The position numbers and the translations under genes were made by a program. From the NCBI RefSeq assembly GCF_963677155.1, contig NZ_OY781884.1, positions 2,903,501-2,967,500 on the forward strand: a DNA stretch of 64,000 nt, given 5' to 3'. Each line of letters begins with the position of its first letter. The stretch's first letter is position 1. Below, in pieces: positions 35,053-43,652 of the stretch. Under the pieces are notes generated by a model. It saw only the letters and a program-made list of their open reading frames with translations, had not been told where the DNA came from and ran no database searches. The stretch is from an uncultured Draconibacterium sp. GTDB taxonomy: Bacteria > Bacteroidota > Bacteroidia > Bacteroidales > Prolixibacteraceae.

Positions 35053-36306
35053 ATGACGTTTGAAGAACTTGGCATTAATTACGATTTATTGGATGCCATA
35101 GAATACATGGGATTTAAAAATGCTACTCCGATTCAGGAGCAGGCAATCCCGGTAATCCTCGATGGTGAAGACCTGATTGCCTGCGCACAAACAGGAACAG
35201 GAAAAACCGCTGCTTTTTTACTGCCTATACTCGATTTAATAGCCGATTTACCTGGTGGAGAAACATCAACACTGATTATTGTTCCAACACGTGAGCTGGC
35301 CATGCAAATTGATCATCAGGTGCAGGGAATTGGCTATACCATGGGGATTCATTCCATAGCCTTGTACGGCGGTGGCGATGGCGACGAATGGGGCCAACAA
35401 AAAAGAGCACTTACCAAAGGAGCCGACATTATTATTGCCACTCCCGGGAAACTGATCTCGCACCTGAACCTGGGCTATGTAAAATTTGATAAGATCGAAT
35501 TTCTGATTCTCGATGAGGCCGACCGAATGCTCGATATCGGTTTTTACGAAGATATTACAAAGATTATTTCTTATCTGCCAAAAGAGCGCCAAACGCTGAT
35601 GTTCAGTGCAACCATGGCACCAAAAATCAGGAAGCTGGCATCAGAGATTCTCAATAAACCAAAAGAGATAAACATCGCTATGTCGAAACCGGCAGAAGGC
35701 GTGTTACAGGCCGCGTACCTTATTTACGATAAACAAAAGGGCGATTTGGTGGCGCACCTTATTTCGGAGAACCCGGATTACAGCAGTGTTATCATTTTTT
35801 GCTCAACCAAACGGGTAACCAACGAATTAGCAAAAAGGCTAAAAAAGAAAGGTTTTGATGCCGAAGCTATTTCTTCGGACCTGGAACAGCGTGAACGTGA
35901 AGATGTGCTGAATGGATTTCGCTCAAGACGAATTCGCATTTTAGTGGCAACCGATGTAATGAGCCGCGGTATCGATATTAAAGATATTAACCTGGTGATT
36001 AACTACGATGTGCCGGGCGATGCCGAAGATTATGTGCACCGCGTTGGACGTACTGCCCGTGCCGATTCAACAGGTGTGGCACTTACCCTGGTGAACGAAG
36101 ACGACATGTACAAGTTCCATCGTATTGAGGAGCTGATAGAGCGCGAGGTATTTAAAATTCCGCTACCCGAACAGTTTGGAGAAGGCCCGGAATGGAGAAC
36201 TCCTTCGAAAGGGAAAAAGAACAAGCGCGGGAAATTCCATAAATACAAAAAAGGAAGCAGCCAGCACAAACACCGCAAGTCGTACGAGCAAAAGAAAAAA
36301 CAATAA
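35053..36306 (+). CDS. DEAD-box ATP-dependent RNA helicase, RhlE-like
   Basis: 417 aa. Motifs in order: Q motif TPIQEQAIP (25-33), Walker A AQTGTGKT (45-52), PTRELA, TPGK, DEAD, SAT, the helicase C segment with DVMSRGIDI, and HRVGRTARAD. A basic Lys-rich tail of about 35 residues follows, as in RhlE/DeaD-type enzymes acting on rRNA or cold-structured RNA. Predicted cytoplasmic RNA unwinding in ribosome assembly or RNA decay. Confidence 0.93.
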   Translation: MTFEELGINYDLLDAIEYMGFKNATPIQEQAIPVILDGEDLIACAQTGTGKTAAFLLPILDLIADLPGGETSTLIIVPTRELAMQIDHQVQGIGYTMGIHSIALYGGGDGDEWGQQKRALTKGADIIIATPGKLISHLNLGYVKFDKIEFLILDEADRMLDIGFYEDITKIISYLPKERQTLMFSATMAPKIRKLASEILNKPKEINIAMSKPAEGVLQAAYLIYDKQKGDLVAHLISENPDYSSVIIFCSTKRVTNELAKRLKKKGFDAEAISSDLEQREREDVLNGFRSRRIRILVATDVMSRGIDIKDINLVINYDVPGDAEDYVHRVGRTARADSTGVALTLVNEDDMYKFHRIEELIEREVFKIPLPEQFGEGPEWRTPSKGKKNKRGKFHKYKKGSSQHKHRKSYEQKKKQ

Positions 36307-36554
36307 AATTTTGAACGCAGATAACACTGATTTAGGTGATTATCGCTGAAAGTAGAAGTTTAAACATAAAGTCACAAAGCTGTTTTTAACCACATTAGAC
36401 ACATAGAACACATTACTTTTGCCGACTGTTTTTTGCTTACTGCCTACTCATTCTGCGATCAAAAATCGTTAATCATCATTCGAAATTCTTTTTCGATGTA
36501 GGTTTCCCTGAACGTGAGATGGCTTGTTTTGGCACTAACCGTCTAAAAAAGAAA
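36307..36554. other. Intergenic region with interspersed repeat-like text
   Basis: No gene seen. It begins with GAACGCAGATAACACTGATT, a phrase resembling interspersed repeats seen in several bacterial phyla. A stretch near 36410-36480 (GAACACATT, TTTTGCCGA, TGCCTACT, AATCGTTAATCAT) is shared in order with 970-1030, downstream of birA. Confidence 0.45.
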
Positions 36555-36586
36555 TAAAAAAATCCACCGGCGTTCACCGGCGGATT
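36555..36586 (-). terminator. Rho-independent terminator of the spondin-like gene
   Basis: Minus-strand stem AATCCGCCGG / CCGGTGGATT (10 bp, one G-T pair) with a 6-nt loop, followed by a T run. It lies 38 bases after the stop codon. Confidence 0.85.
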
Positions 36587-36623
36587 CTCTCTTTTCATTT
36601 CCCCTCGTTTATACTAGATGGTA

Positions 36624-37859
36624 TTAATTGCTTTTATTGATTGTTACCTTAATAATTTTGTCTACGTCAGGATACATAAAACCATCGTTAAGCAAACGAA
36701 CCAGGCCGCCTTCATCTTCATCCATCGATTTTGTTCCCGGGTACTCATTTACTTCCGTTCCGGCATCCCACAACATCAGCTTGTTGGTAATGTCCTGGGC
36801 ATCGCTACCAAAGTTCAACTTAATACCACTGTCGCCAAAGGCAAAGAAGATATCGTTGGAGTTACCTAACATACTGGCAATACTTAAATACTGATTGGGT
36901 TTTGCATCAATGCTAAAGGTATATTTATCGCCGGGGAAAAGAGGACCTGCACTGTTTTTCCCGTCAGGAATAGCATAAGCTCCTGCGTTGTATCCCATGC
37001 CAAAAAGACTGGCCGCCAAATCACCCGGATTTCCTGTTTCAGCTAATAGCTCCAATCCTTCGCCACGATCTGCAGTGTTGTTGGTAAAGATGGGCATTTC
37101 ATCTTTTTCGTGTACTGCCCAAAGTATGGGAGCCACCGGCGATACATAACCGCTGTGCATTTCAAGGTATTCACCCAGAGGGCCGGCATTTCCTGTTTCA
37201 GCCAAAGCTTCCAGTCCCATTCCGTAATCCAGCTCTCCATCCATAAAAATCGGGTGCTGATCCATTGAATGAACCACCCATGCAACCGGAGATAGTGGTG
37301 TTGCCGATCCGGGAAGTACATTTATCGTTAAAGTAAACATACTTTCACCGTTGTATTCAAGAAGTACCTCAATGTTTTCTTCTGTTGTGGAAACCATGCC
37401 AATAGGATTACTTTCCTCTTCGTCGGTTGTCGATCCGTCAACCTCTGTTCCGGCATCCCATAAATAAACCATGCCGGTAATATCGCCTTCCAGTGCCGAT
37501 CCTCCGGGGAAGAGTTCGATCCCGTCATCGTTGGGTGCATAAAACCAGTCGTTTGATGCGCCGTACATCGAGGCAAAAGATAATTTGTGATTTGGTCCGG
37601 CGTGAAAATGAACCGTAATGGTTTCGCCGGGATGTGCCGGAGGAGTAGCATCGCCGCCGGTAACGCCAAACTCAGCACCTGCTTCAAAATAGTGGTAGGG
37701 CAAAGAGACGTTTTCAACCGTTATCGTGTACATTTTTGCCGGAACCACATCGGGTAACATACCGCTTTTTGTTTCCGGTTCCATCAATTCGTCTTTTTCG
37801 CAACTTGTAAAAAGGATTACAGCCAAAGCTGCTGCCATTGTAAATCGTAATGCTTTCAT
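36624..37859 (-). CDS. Spondin_N-like lipoprotein with internal duplication
   Basis: 411 aa. Signal peptide and lipobox LFTSC (C20). Two similar domains flank two shorter repeats: the large repeats share SxASMxGxSNDxF and LWDAGTEV (first near residues 90-145, second near 330-390). The short repeats share VAWVVHSMDQHPIF / ILWAVHEKDEMPIF and ALAETGN / LLAETGN in the middle. The fold resembles the Spondin_N domain found in surface proteins of marine Bacteroidetes. Ligand unknown; probably exported to the outer membrane surface. Confidence 0.75.
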   Translation of the reverse strand: MKALRFTMAAALAVILFTSCEKDELMEPETKSGMLPDVVPAKMYTITVENVSLPYHYFEAGAEFGVTGGDATPPAHPGETITVHFHAGPNHKLSFASMYGASNDWFYAPNDDGIELFPGGSALEGDITGMVYLWDAGTEVDGSTTDEEESNPIGMVSTTEENIEVLLEYNGESMFTLTINVLPGSATPLSPVAWVVHSMDQHPIFMDGELDYGMGLEALAETGNAGPLGEYLEMHSGYVSPVAPILWAVHEKDEMPIFTNNTADRGEGLELLAETGNPGDLAASLFGMGYNAGAYAIPDGKNSAGPLFPGDKYTFSIDAKPNQYLSIASMLGNSNDIFFAFGDSGIKLNFGSDAQDITNKLMLWDAGTEVNEYPGTKSMDEDEGGLVRLLNDGFMYPDVDKIIKVTINKSN

Positions 37860-37997
37860 TTTTTTTAAGATTTTAATGTTAACTCACATCAAAATTCCGA
37901 AGAAAGTATCACGACAAAGTCACAAGGATTTCAAACTTTTATAAAGTTTTCTAAGGACATCTGAATGATATACTTTTTTTATTTGTTGCTACGCTTC

Positions 37998-38083
37998 CGT
38001 CATGCTGAACTTGTTTCAGCATCTTAATCCACTTTAATCAGGTAGGATTTATAAGAAGGCCCTGAAACAAGTTCAGGGTGACG
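37998..38083. repeat. Large REP-like palindrome between convergent-edge genes
   Basis: Arms 37998-38022 and 38059-38083 pair over most of 25 bases; both contain CTGAACTTGTTTCAG or its complement. It lies 36 bases past the histidine kinase stop codon and may also act as a transcription barrier. Confidence 0.75.
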
Positions 38084-38118
38084 TTCTTAATGAGCCAAGT
38101 CGGATAGTAGAATGAATC

Positions 38119-39588
38119 CTATGCCGAAAAAGCTTTGGGCAGATCGAAGATGAATTTAGCTCCTTTTCCGTATTGGCTTTGCACCCGAATGTTTGAATGG
38201 TGCAAATCGATAATCTTTTTAACAATGGCCAGCCCGAGGCCGGTGCTGTTCTCATCGTTACGGCCTTTAAAGTAACGCTGGAAAACATTCGGCAGATCCT
38301 CCTGTTTAATGCCCGGCCCAGAATCAACCACGCGGACTTCCACTTTTTCAGGTTCTCTGGTATCAATTTCTATTTTTATACTGTCGCCCTCGTGGCAAAA
38401 TTTCATGGCGTTATCGATCAGGTTTTGCAATACCCGGTTAATCAGCGAAATATCGGCTTCTACCACAGGAACGTTTTTCGCCATCACCGTATCGATATTA
38501 ATACCTTTCTTTTGAGACAGAATACGGTATTTATTTACGATATCGTACACCAGTTCCGAAATAGAAAATGGCTCGGTGTGCAGTTCTATCTGGTTGGTTT
38601 CCAGTTTTGATAATTCGAACAGTTCTTCTACCAATCGTTGCAAACGGCCACAGCTTTTGAAAATGATCTGGTGGTATTTGTTTCGTTCTTCATCTGAAAT
38701 ATTATCCTGTTTTAGTATCAATGTTTCGGCATAACCCTGTATGGAGGCGACCGGCGTGCGTAAATCGTGCGATACATTGCTGATTAACTCGCGGCGAAGA
38801 TTATCAACGCCTTCCAGTTCGCGGATGTTTTGTTCGATGGTATCGGCCATCTGGTTAAAAACCAAAGCAATCCGGTCGATTTCTCCTTCGCTTTTAACCG
38901 TAATACGCGATGCCAGATTCCCTTTTTTAAATTCCTGAATTCCGTCGATAATCGGGTTTAGTTTTTTGGTAATAAGCCAAATGGCCAGCAAACCCACCAG
39001 TGCAGAAATGATGAGGATAATGATAACCGAGCGGATGGACAAGCCCAGAATATAACTGCCGATTACGGTTTGCGCTGCCGAAACATACTCCTGGCTGCCC
39101 AAAACAATATAAATGTACCCTTTCAGCACATCGCCTTCGGTAATGGTGGCTGCCGAGAAGGTTTTAAACTCACCCGGATTCCGCGGATCGTCGCCGTAAA
39201 TAATGCTGTGATCCGGATCGGCAATAAATTCCTTTATCGGAGCCAGGTTTACGCTTTCGAGTTTTACCACTTTTTCAGGTGCTACGTAGTTCAGGATCTT
39301 TCCTTCGGGATCGAGCAAATACACTTCAACAATAGGATTGATCACCATCATCGAGTGCATCAGGTCGGCAATGGCTTCGTCGCTGGCAATTTCGTCTTTC
39401 ATTAGCGGCTGAATCACTTCAACGGTGCTGGTGGCCAGGTTGCGGTTCAGGCGCTGGTTAACCTCTACCGAATATTTGGCCGACGATTGTACCGAAATAT
39501 ACAGCGCAATGGCCGTAAACATAAAAAGTACCAGCAAAAATATGGCCGACACTTGCAGGTATAAGCGGTTAAATATCTTTGTTTTCAT
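38119..39588 (-). CDS. Membrane sensor histidine kinase
   Basis: 489 aa. Two membrane helices (about 9-31 and 180-206) flank a periplasmic sensor of about 150 residues. A HAMP linker follows (about 207-260), then the HisKA domain with H274 in NVSHDLRTPV, and the HATPase domain with NLIDNAMKF (N box), DSGPGI (G1) and GLGLAIV (G2). Signal unknown; the extracytoplasmic domain resembles a double-Cache/PAS-type fold. Partner of the response regulator 115 bases upstream. Confidence 0.93.
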   Translation of the reverse strand: MKTKIFNRLYLQVSAIFLLVLFMFTAIALYISVQSSAKYSVEVNQRLNRNLATSTVEVIQPLMKDEIASDEAIADLMHSMMVINPIVEVYLLDPEGKILNYVAPEKVVKLESVNLAPIKEFIADPDHSIIYGDDPRNPGEFKTFSAATITEGDVLKGYIYIVLGSQEYVSAAQTVIGSYILGLSIRSVIIILIISALVGLLAIWLITKKLNPIIDGIQEFKKGNLASRITVKSEGEIDRIALVFNQMADTIEQNIRELEGVDNLRRELISNVSHDLRTPVASIQGYAETLILKQDNISDEERNKYHQIIFKSCGRLQRLVEELFELSKLETNQIELHTEPFSISELVYDIVNKYRILSQKKGINIDTVMAKNVPVVEADISLINRVLQNLIDNAMKFCHEGDSIKIEIDTREPEKVEVRVVDSGPGIKQEDLPNVFQRYFKGRNDENSTGLGLAIVKKIIDLHHSNIRVQSQYGKGAKFIFDLPKAFSA

Positions 39589-39703
39589 CTCATTAAAATT
39601 GTTTATTTCATTTGTATTCGATGTAACTCTCGATGAATTTTAATTCTTCCTGTTTGTGAATTTGAAGAATAAAAATTCATGTTCGTTTCATAATGTTTTG
39701 CTT

Positions 39704-40399
39704 TTAGTTTTCTCTGAATTTGTATCCAACTCCCCAGGTGGTAAGAATATATTTCGGCTCGTTCATATTGGTCTCTATCTTCGAGCGCAAACGGTTAATA
39801 TGCGAGTTAACGGTGTGCTCGAATCCTTCGAACTCGTAGCCCCAAATCTGGTTAAGTAATTGCATGCGGCTGTACGTTCGTCCGGGGTGCGATGCCAGGT
39901 AAATCAGCAGGTCGAATTCTTTTGGCGAAAGCTCAATCCGGTTCCCGTTTAGTTCAACAATACGCATGCCTACATTAATGTACAGATCACCGAAACGAAT
40001 TTCTTTTTCCTCATTATCACTCGGATTTTGTGCCGAATCGTAACGGCGGAGTACCGCTTTTATACGTGCCAGCAATTCGCGAATACCAAAGGGTTTCGAG
40101 ATGTAGTCGTCGGCACCCATTTCAAGCCCGAGTACCTTGTCAATCTCTTCCGATTTCGATGTCAGCATTAATATTGGTGTATTTACCTTCTCCATTCGCA
40201 GGCGTTTACAAACCTCGAAACCATCGAGCAGCGGAAGCCTGATATCGAGCAAAATAAAGCGGTACTGGTTGTTGAGGGCTTTCATTAATCCGTCTTTTCC
40301 GTCAAAAGCTTTATCAACTTCCAAATCCATATCGTTTAGATGGATGGCTACCAATTCGGAAATATCCTTGTCGTCTTCAATAATCAATGCTTTATCCAT
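39704..40399 (-). CDS. OmpR/PhoB-family response regulator
   Basis: 231 aa. Receiver domain with acidic pocket E8-D9-D10, phosphorylation site D52 (LLDIRLPLLDG), T79 (MLTSK) and K102 region (ISKPF), then a winged-helix DNA-binding domain (ELSPKEFDLL onward). It precedes the kinase gene in the same direction. A pair of 11-bp-spaced direct repeats upstream may be its own binding site. Confidence 0.93.
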   Translation of the reverse strand: MDKALIIEDDKDISELVAIHLNDMDLEVDKAFDGKDGLMKALNNQYRFILLDIRLPLLDGFEVCKRLRMEKVNTPILMLTSKSEEIDKVLGLEMGADDYISKPFGIRELLARIKAVLRRYDSAQNPSDNEEKEIRFGDLYINVGMRIVELNGNRIELSPKEFDLLIYLASHPGRTYSRMQLLNQIWGYEFEGFEHTVNSHINRLRSKIETNMNEPKYILTTWGVGYKFREN

Positions 40400-40442
40400 G
40401 CTATTGTTTTCTTTGTTGAACAGGCGAAAGGTAGTTTGGGTT

Positions 40443-40460
40443 TATCACAGAAGTATCACA
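40443..40460. promoter_or_regulatory. Direct repeat, candidate response-regulator box
   Basis: TATCACA-N4-TATCACA: two identical heptamers whose starts are 11 bases apart, 44-61 bases upstream of the response regulator start. OmpR/PhoB-type regulators commonly bind such 11-bp-spaced tandem half-sites, so autoregulation is plausible. Confidence 0.45.
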
Positions 40461-40561
40461 AAAGGGTAATTGTTGTATTTCAGCTTGTTGGTTTAGCTGG
40501 GGGCGAGGGCTGTTTGTTCTGTTGTGAGCCGGAGTTGATGAGCATAAATTCATAATTTCTC

Positions 40562-40593
40562 TTGACATAAGTCAAATAATGTCGTAACTTATG
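40562..40593. promoter_or_regulatory. FNR-like palindrome upstream of the 159-aa protein gene
   Basis: TTGACATAAGTCAA (40562-40575) is a perfect TTGAC-N4-GTCAA palindrome of the same geometry as FNR sites (TTGAT-N4-ATCAA). A second inverted repeat overlaps it: CATAAGT at 40566 and ACTTATG at 40587. It lies 141 bases before the gene and 163 bases from the divergent response regulator. Confidence 0.45.
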
Positions 40594-40733
40594 TGTGGAT
40601 TCTTTCTGTCCCCGGCATTAAAATCCAATACAAGGAAAGCCGAAAACCTTTAAAATTAACCGGACCTGCGGGTGTTGGATGGGTGAGACACCCTCAAGCA
40701 CGTCCTGATTTTTACACAAAAAAACCACGTAAA

Positions 40734-41213
40734 ATGACAGACAAATTTTCTTTTAAATTAAGCGAAGAGGAGAAAAGCGATGTTAATAACGCGATTCAGA
40801 CCCTGGTATCGATTCTCGAATCAAAGTTGATAACCCTTACGCCCGAAGAGCGTATGGAGATGCCCAAAATGGGTGATAAAACAGTGGCTTTTGTTGAAAA
40901 GGCCATTGAATATGCGCAGGAATATCCGCAATATATGCCTGCATTTATTGATGTGCCGGAAACGGAACTCGATTTTAATGCGGTAAAAGATATTCGGGTA
41001 ATCTTTAATCAGTTGCAACGATTAACTTCGGAGCTGAACGATAGTATGATTTTGGCCGGAAGCGAGGCCTACAGCTCTACTTTATCGGTTTATAAAGTAT
41101 TAAAGAATGCCGCCGATATGGGGCAGCCCGGTGCCGAAAATGCTGCCCGCGAACTGGCCAGCCGTTTCCCGCGAGGTAAGCGCACTACTTCGGCCACAGC
41201 CAAAACGGAATAA
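40734..41213 (+). CDS. Uncharacterised helical protein (159 aa)
   Basis: I do not recognise the family. From the ATG at 40734 (MTDKFSFKLSEEEKSDV) the protein is acidic, almost entirely helical by composition, without Cys, signal peptide or membrane helix, and ends in a basic, Thr/Ser-rich tail. The frame is open upstream to 40593, but that part is unlike coding sequence. Its TAA stop codon is the first unit of the 21-bp periodic tract that follows, which suggests the tract grew from, or is tied to, this gene's end. Confidence 0.8.
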   Translation: MTDKFSFKLSEEEKSDVNNAIQTLVSILESKLITLTPEERMEMPKMGDKTVAFVEKAIEYAQEYPQYMPAFIDVPETELDFNAVKDIRVIFNQLQRLTSELNDSMILAGSEAYSSTLSVYKVLKNAADMGQPGAENAARELASRFPRGKRTTSATAKTE

Positions 41214-41441
41214 AAAGCAAGCCCGTTTTTGCTCTGAACTGCGTTATGCTGGCTAAAAGTGCCGATTGTTTTGTTAAAAGCCAGCTAATTCCGGCTAATC
41301 GGAAGAATAAGCTGGCTAAAAGCGAGGACATTTAAGCTTTAAGGGAGGATTTTCTACCTCGAAGCAAGAACTTTTTAGGTAAAAGCCAGGAATTTCTGGC
41401 AAAAAGGGAGCTCGTTCCGGCAAAAAACCAGGTGAACGAGG
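41211..41441 (+). repeat. Degenerate tandem repeat with exact 21-bp period
   Basis: Eleven units start at 41211 and then every 21 bases to 41421 (41232, 41253, 41274, 41295, 41316, 41337, 41358, 41379, 41400, 41421). The core resembles CTAAAAGC (examples: taaaaagc, ctaaaagt, ttaaaagc, ctaatcgg, ctaaaagc, ctttaagg, ctcgaagc, gtaaaagc, caaaaagg, caaaaaac); the second unit is the weakest. The register is kept without indels although the units have diverged. It is not CRISPR-like, since there are no spacers. See findings. Confidence 0.8.
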
Positions 41442-41521
41442 GGTTTTGCTCCATTAAGCGGGTTAAATGTGAAACCGATAAGATAATTGCCCGGCAGCTC
41501 TCTGCTTATTATCATACTTAA
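41246..41521 (+). pseudogene. Possible decayed heptapeptide-repeat ORF
   Basis: Read in the frame beginning at the ATG at 41246, the 21-bp tract gives seven-residue units built around LAKSxxF (LAKSADC, LAKSEDI, LGKSQEF, LAKRELV). A TAA at 41333-41335 interrupts it; after this stop the frame stays open to the TAA at 41519-41521. The frame is different from that of the preceding gene. There is no promoter or other sign of expression; it may equally be non-coding DNA. Confidence 0.35.
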
Positions 41522-41658
41522 TACACTAAAAATAAAACAAACTATAAATTATATGAGTAGCAGCTAATCAGATAGCTATGCACCTTACCTTCAGGCATAC
41601 GTTGGGTGTAATAGAGAAAGGTACTCTTGCTAACATTAAGAATCACAAATTAATAGAA

Positions 41659-42609
41659 ATGAAAAAAAGAAATTCCTCAATCATCTATTTATTAGGAATA
41701 CTATACCTGGTAGCATTATCAAGCTGTTGTGGTACTAAAAATTTTACTATCGACAATGAGCTGTACAAAGGGTATCAACCTATTGAACCAGTTCCTTCAA
41801 AAACAGTTGAGATTTACGACAAAGCGAAACAAGGCTTTTCAATAGTGCCATGGGCTTCTTTAAATGACAGTATCGTAAGGACATTGTTGCCGAATCAATC
41901 GGCACAAGTTGCTCTAAGATCTACTGATATTTCTGGCAAAGTAAGCTATTTACCTGCATCGGTAACATACGAAGCTGGAAGCTATGAGGTAATTATGGAC
42001 TATATGAAATACCTTATTGAAGATGTTATTGTTGATTCAGTTTATATTGGAAGTGGAAGAACCGGAATTGGATTAAGAATCAGAGCATCGGTTAATACCA
42101 AAAAGGCGAATCTTAATCTATCGGGTCTTGCAAATCTTGGAGTTGAAGCAAGTAAAAATAATTTATCAGGTTTATTAACTGTTGATATTGTTGGAATAGA
42201 TTCAAAAGACATAACCAGCTATTTACCATTAACGGCAAAACTTGACGAGACATCAATTCAGAATGCCTTACAAGCTATTGCAACTATTAAATCAAAAATT
42301 TGGGATGATGATGTAAAAATTACCCCACATTTAATCGCTATAAATCAAAACAAAATCTCAACAGAAGAAATATTGAGAGAAAAGTTAACAGATGCCAGCA
42401 CTTTCAGTTATACAAATTCAAGCGAGCTAATTAATAAATACTGGTGTCCTGACGGAAAGAATGTTAATCAAGAAAATGAAATCCATCTAAAAAACTGGAT
42501 GGAGTCAAATAACCTTTCAACAGGACCAGGAACAATTACCAAATTTATTTACTCGAAAGAGATGGAAGAATTAAGGCAAAAAGCTATTAATGATTTGAAA
42601 TTAAAATAA
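41659..42609 (+). CDS. Uncharacterised lipoprotein
   Basis: 316 aa. Signal peptide ending in a lipobox (ALSSC, C23), followed by a mixed alpha/beta protein I cannot assign to a family. The ATG at 41659 (MKKRNSSIIY) places the signal peptide at the N-terminus; the frame opens earlier at 41578, but that extension would bury it. It is AT-rich relative to the flanking housekeeping genes and is followed after one base by a 46-aa ORF, probably co-expressed. Confidence 0.75.
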   Translation: MKKRNSSIIYLLGILYLVALSSCCGTKNFTIDNELYKGYQPIEPVPSKTVEIYDKAKQGFSIVPWASLNDSIVRTLLPNQSAQVALRSTDISGKVSYLPASVTYEAGSYEVIMDYMKYLIEDVIVDSVYIGSGRTGIGLRIRASVNTKKANLNLSGLANLGVEASKNNLSGLLTVDIVGIDSKDITSYLPLTAKLDETSIQNALQAIATIKSKIWDDDVKITPHLIAINQNKISTEEILREKLTDASTFSYTNSSELINKYWCPDGKNVNQENEIHLKNWMESNNLSTGPGTITKFIYSKEMEELRQKAINDLKLK

Positions 42610-42610
42610 T

Positions 42611-42751
42611 ATGGCACAACAGAAAATCAAAGACATTCCAAAAGAAAAAGTACAAGATGTAGTAAAAAGCTTTGAACGAGAAGGTTGTTCTACGCAAGTT
42701 GTAAAACAGAAAAATGGTTTATATACTGTAATTGCAACTTGTAATGATTAG
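42611..42751 (+). CDS. Small protein of 46 aa
   Basis: Begins MAQQKIKDIPKEKVQDVVKS and ends with YTVIATCND. Its start is one base after the lipoprotein stop, which favours translation. The pattern (amphipathic helix with VQDVVKSFEREG, then two short strands) resembles a small SPOR/ferredoxin-like fold, but that is only an impression. No membrane helix. Function unknown. Confidence 0.55.
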   Translation: MAQQKIKDIPKEKVQDVVKSFEREGCSTQVVKQKNGLYTVIATCND

Positions 42752-42908
42752 AATTCAATAAGAAACGTAAACACAATAATGTGTGCTGTTGCATGCTGGG
42801 GACAACAAATTTATAGTATATTGAAAAATAAAACAACTTAAGTTGGTAATGTTATCAAAGCTGGCCTTATCTTTTGGATTGGCCGCAATAGTGGTAGAAG
42901 AAAACAAT

Positions 42909-43544
42909 ATGTGCTATAAGGAAACGAATAAGGAGAAGATTGAACAACTTATTAAATCGCTAAAAAAGAATCGGATTGAAGGGATTTATTTCTCTTCGAC
43001 ACAAAAATTAATTGATTTCTTTATCGGAAAATTGAAGCCTAACATTACAGTAGGTACTGGCGATTCATTGACACTTGAACAACTTGGAATATTTGACCTT
43101 TTGAGAAAAAGTAACGTAAACTTTCTCGATAAATACAGAAAGGACATCACACGAGAAGAGAAAGATAAACTCTATAGAGATAATTTTTCGTCAGACCTGT
43201 TCCTTAGTGGAGTTAATGCTATTACTACAGAAGGGAAAATATTTAATTTGGATGGTAATGGGAGTCGGGTGGCTCCTGTTATCTATGGGCCAAAACAAGT
43301 ATTTCTTGTATGCGGAATGAATAAAATAGTTGAAAATGATGAAGAAGCTATTTCGCGAATAAGAAATATTGCAGCACCTATTGATGCAAAAAGGCTAAAT
43401 AAAAAGACACCGTGTACAAAAACCGGAAAATGTATGGATTGCAAATCGGCAGATAAAATATGTAACTATTACACCATAATACAAGGCCAGTTTGACAAAG
43501 AAAGGATAAAAGTACTTTTAATTGATGGCGAATATGGATTTTAG
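42909..43544 (+). CDS. LUD-domain protein (LutC/DUF162-like) with C-terminal Cys cluster
   Basis: 211 aa from the ATG at 42909 (MCYKETNKEK); an earlier in-frame start exists at 42843 but adds a non-conserved hydrophobic stretch. The LUD domain is indicated by TVGTGDSLTL, FLSGVNAIT-EGKIFNLDGNGSRVA and KQVFLVCGMNKIV. Near the C-terminus are PCTKTGKCMDC and KICNYY, Cys that could bind Fe-S or zinc. LutC-type proteins take part in lactate oxidation with LutA and LutB, but neither is adjacent here, so the role is open. Confidence 0.82.
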   Translation: MCYKETNKEKIEQLIKSLKKNRIEGIYFSSTQKLIDFFIGKLKPNITVGTGDSLTLEQLGIFDLLRKSNVNFLDKYRKDITREEKDKLYRDNFSSDLFLSGVNAITTEGKIFNLDGNGSRVAPVIYGPKQVFLVCGMNKIVENDEEAISRIRNIAAPIDAKRLNKKTPCTKTGKCMDCKSADKICNYYTIIQGQFDKERIKVLLIDGEYGF

Positions 43545-43652
43545 GAGGAGTGCTGTACGCGTCAATTTCGGATTTACAGGAAACACTTGTGCAACCTACA
43601 GCTGGTTATAACCAAGACTGTTGAGCTTGAAGAAAAAAGACTCGGAGTATAA

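Noticed and set aside
41211-41441. CRISPR array
   Set aside because: The units are contiguous 21-bp repeats without spacers and with diverged sequence.
42843-42908. Longer N-terminus for the LUD protein
   Set aside because: The extra 22 residues are hydrophobic and not like the family; the internal ATG at 42909 fits better.
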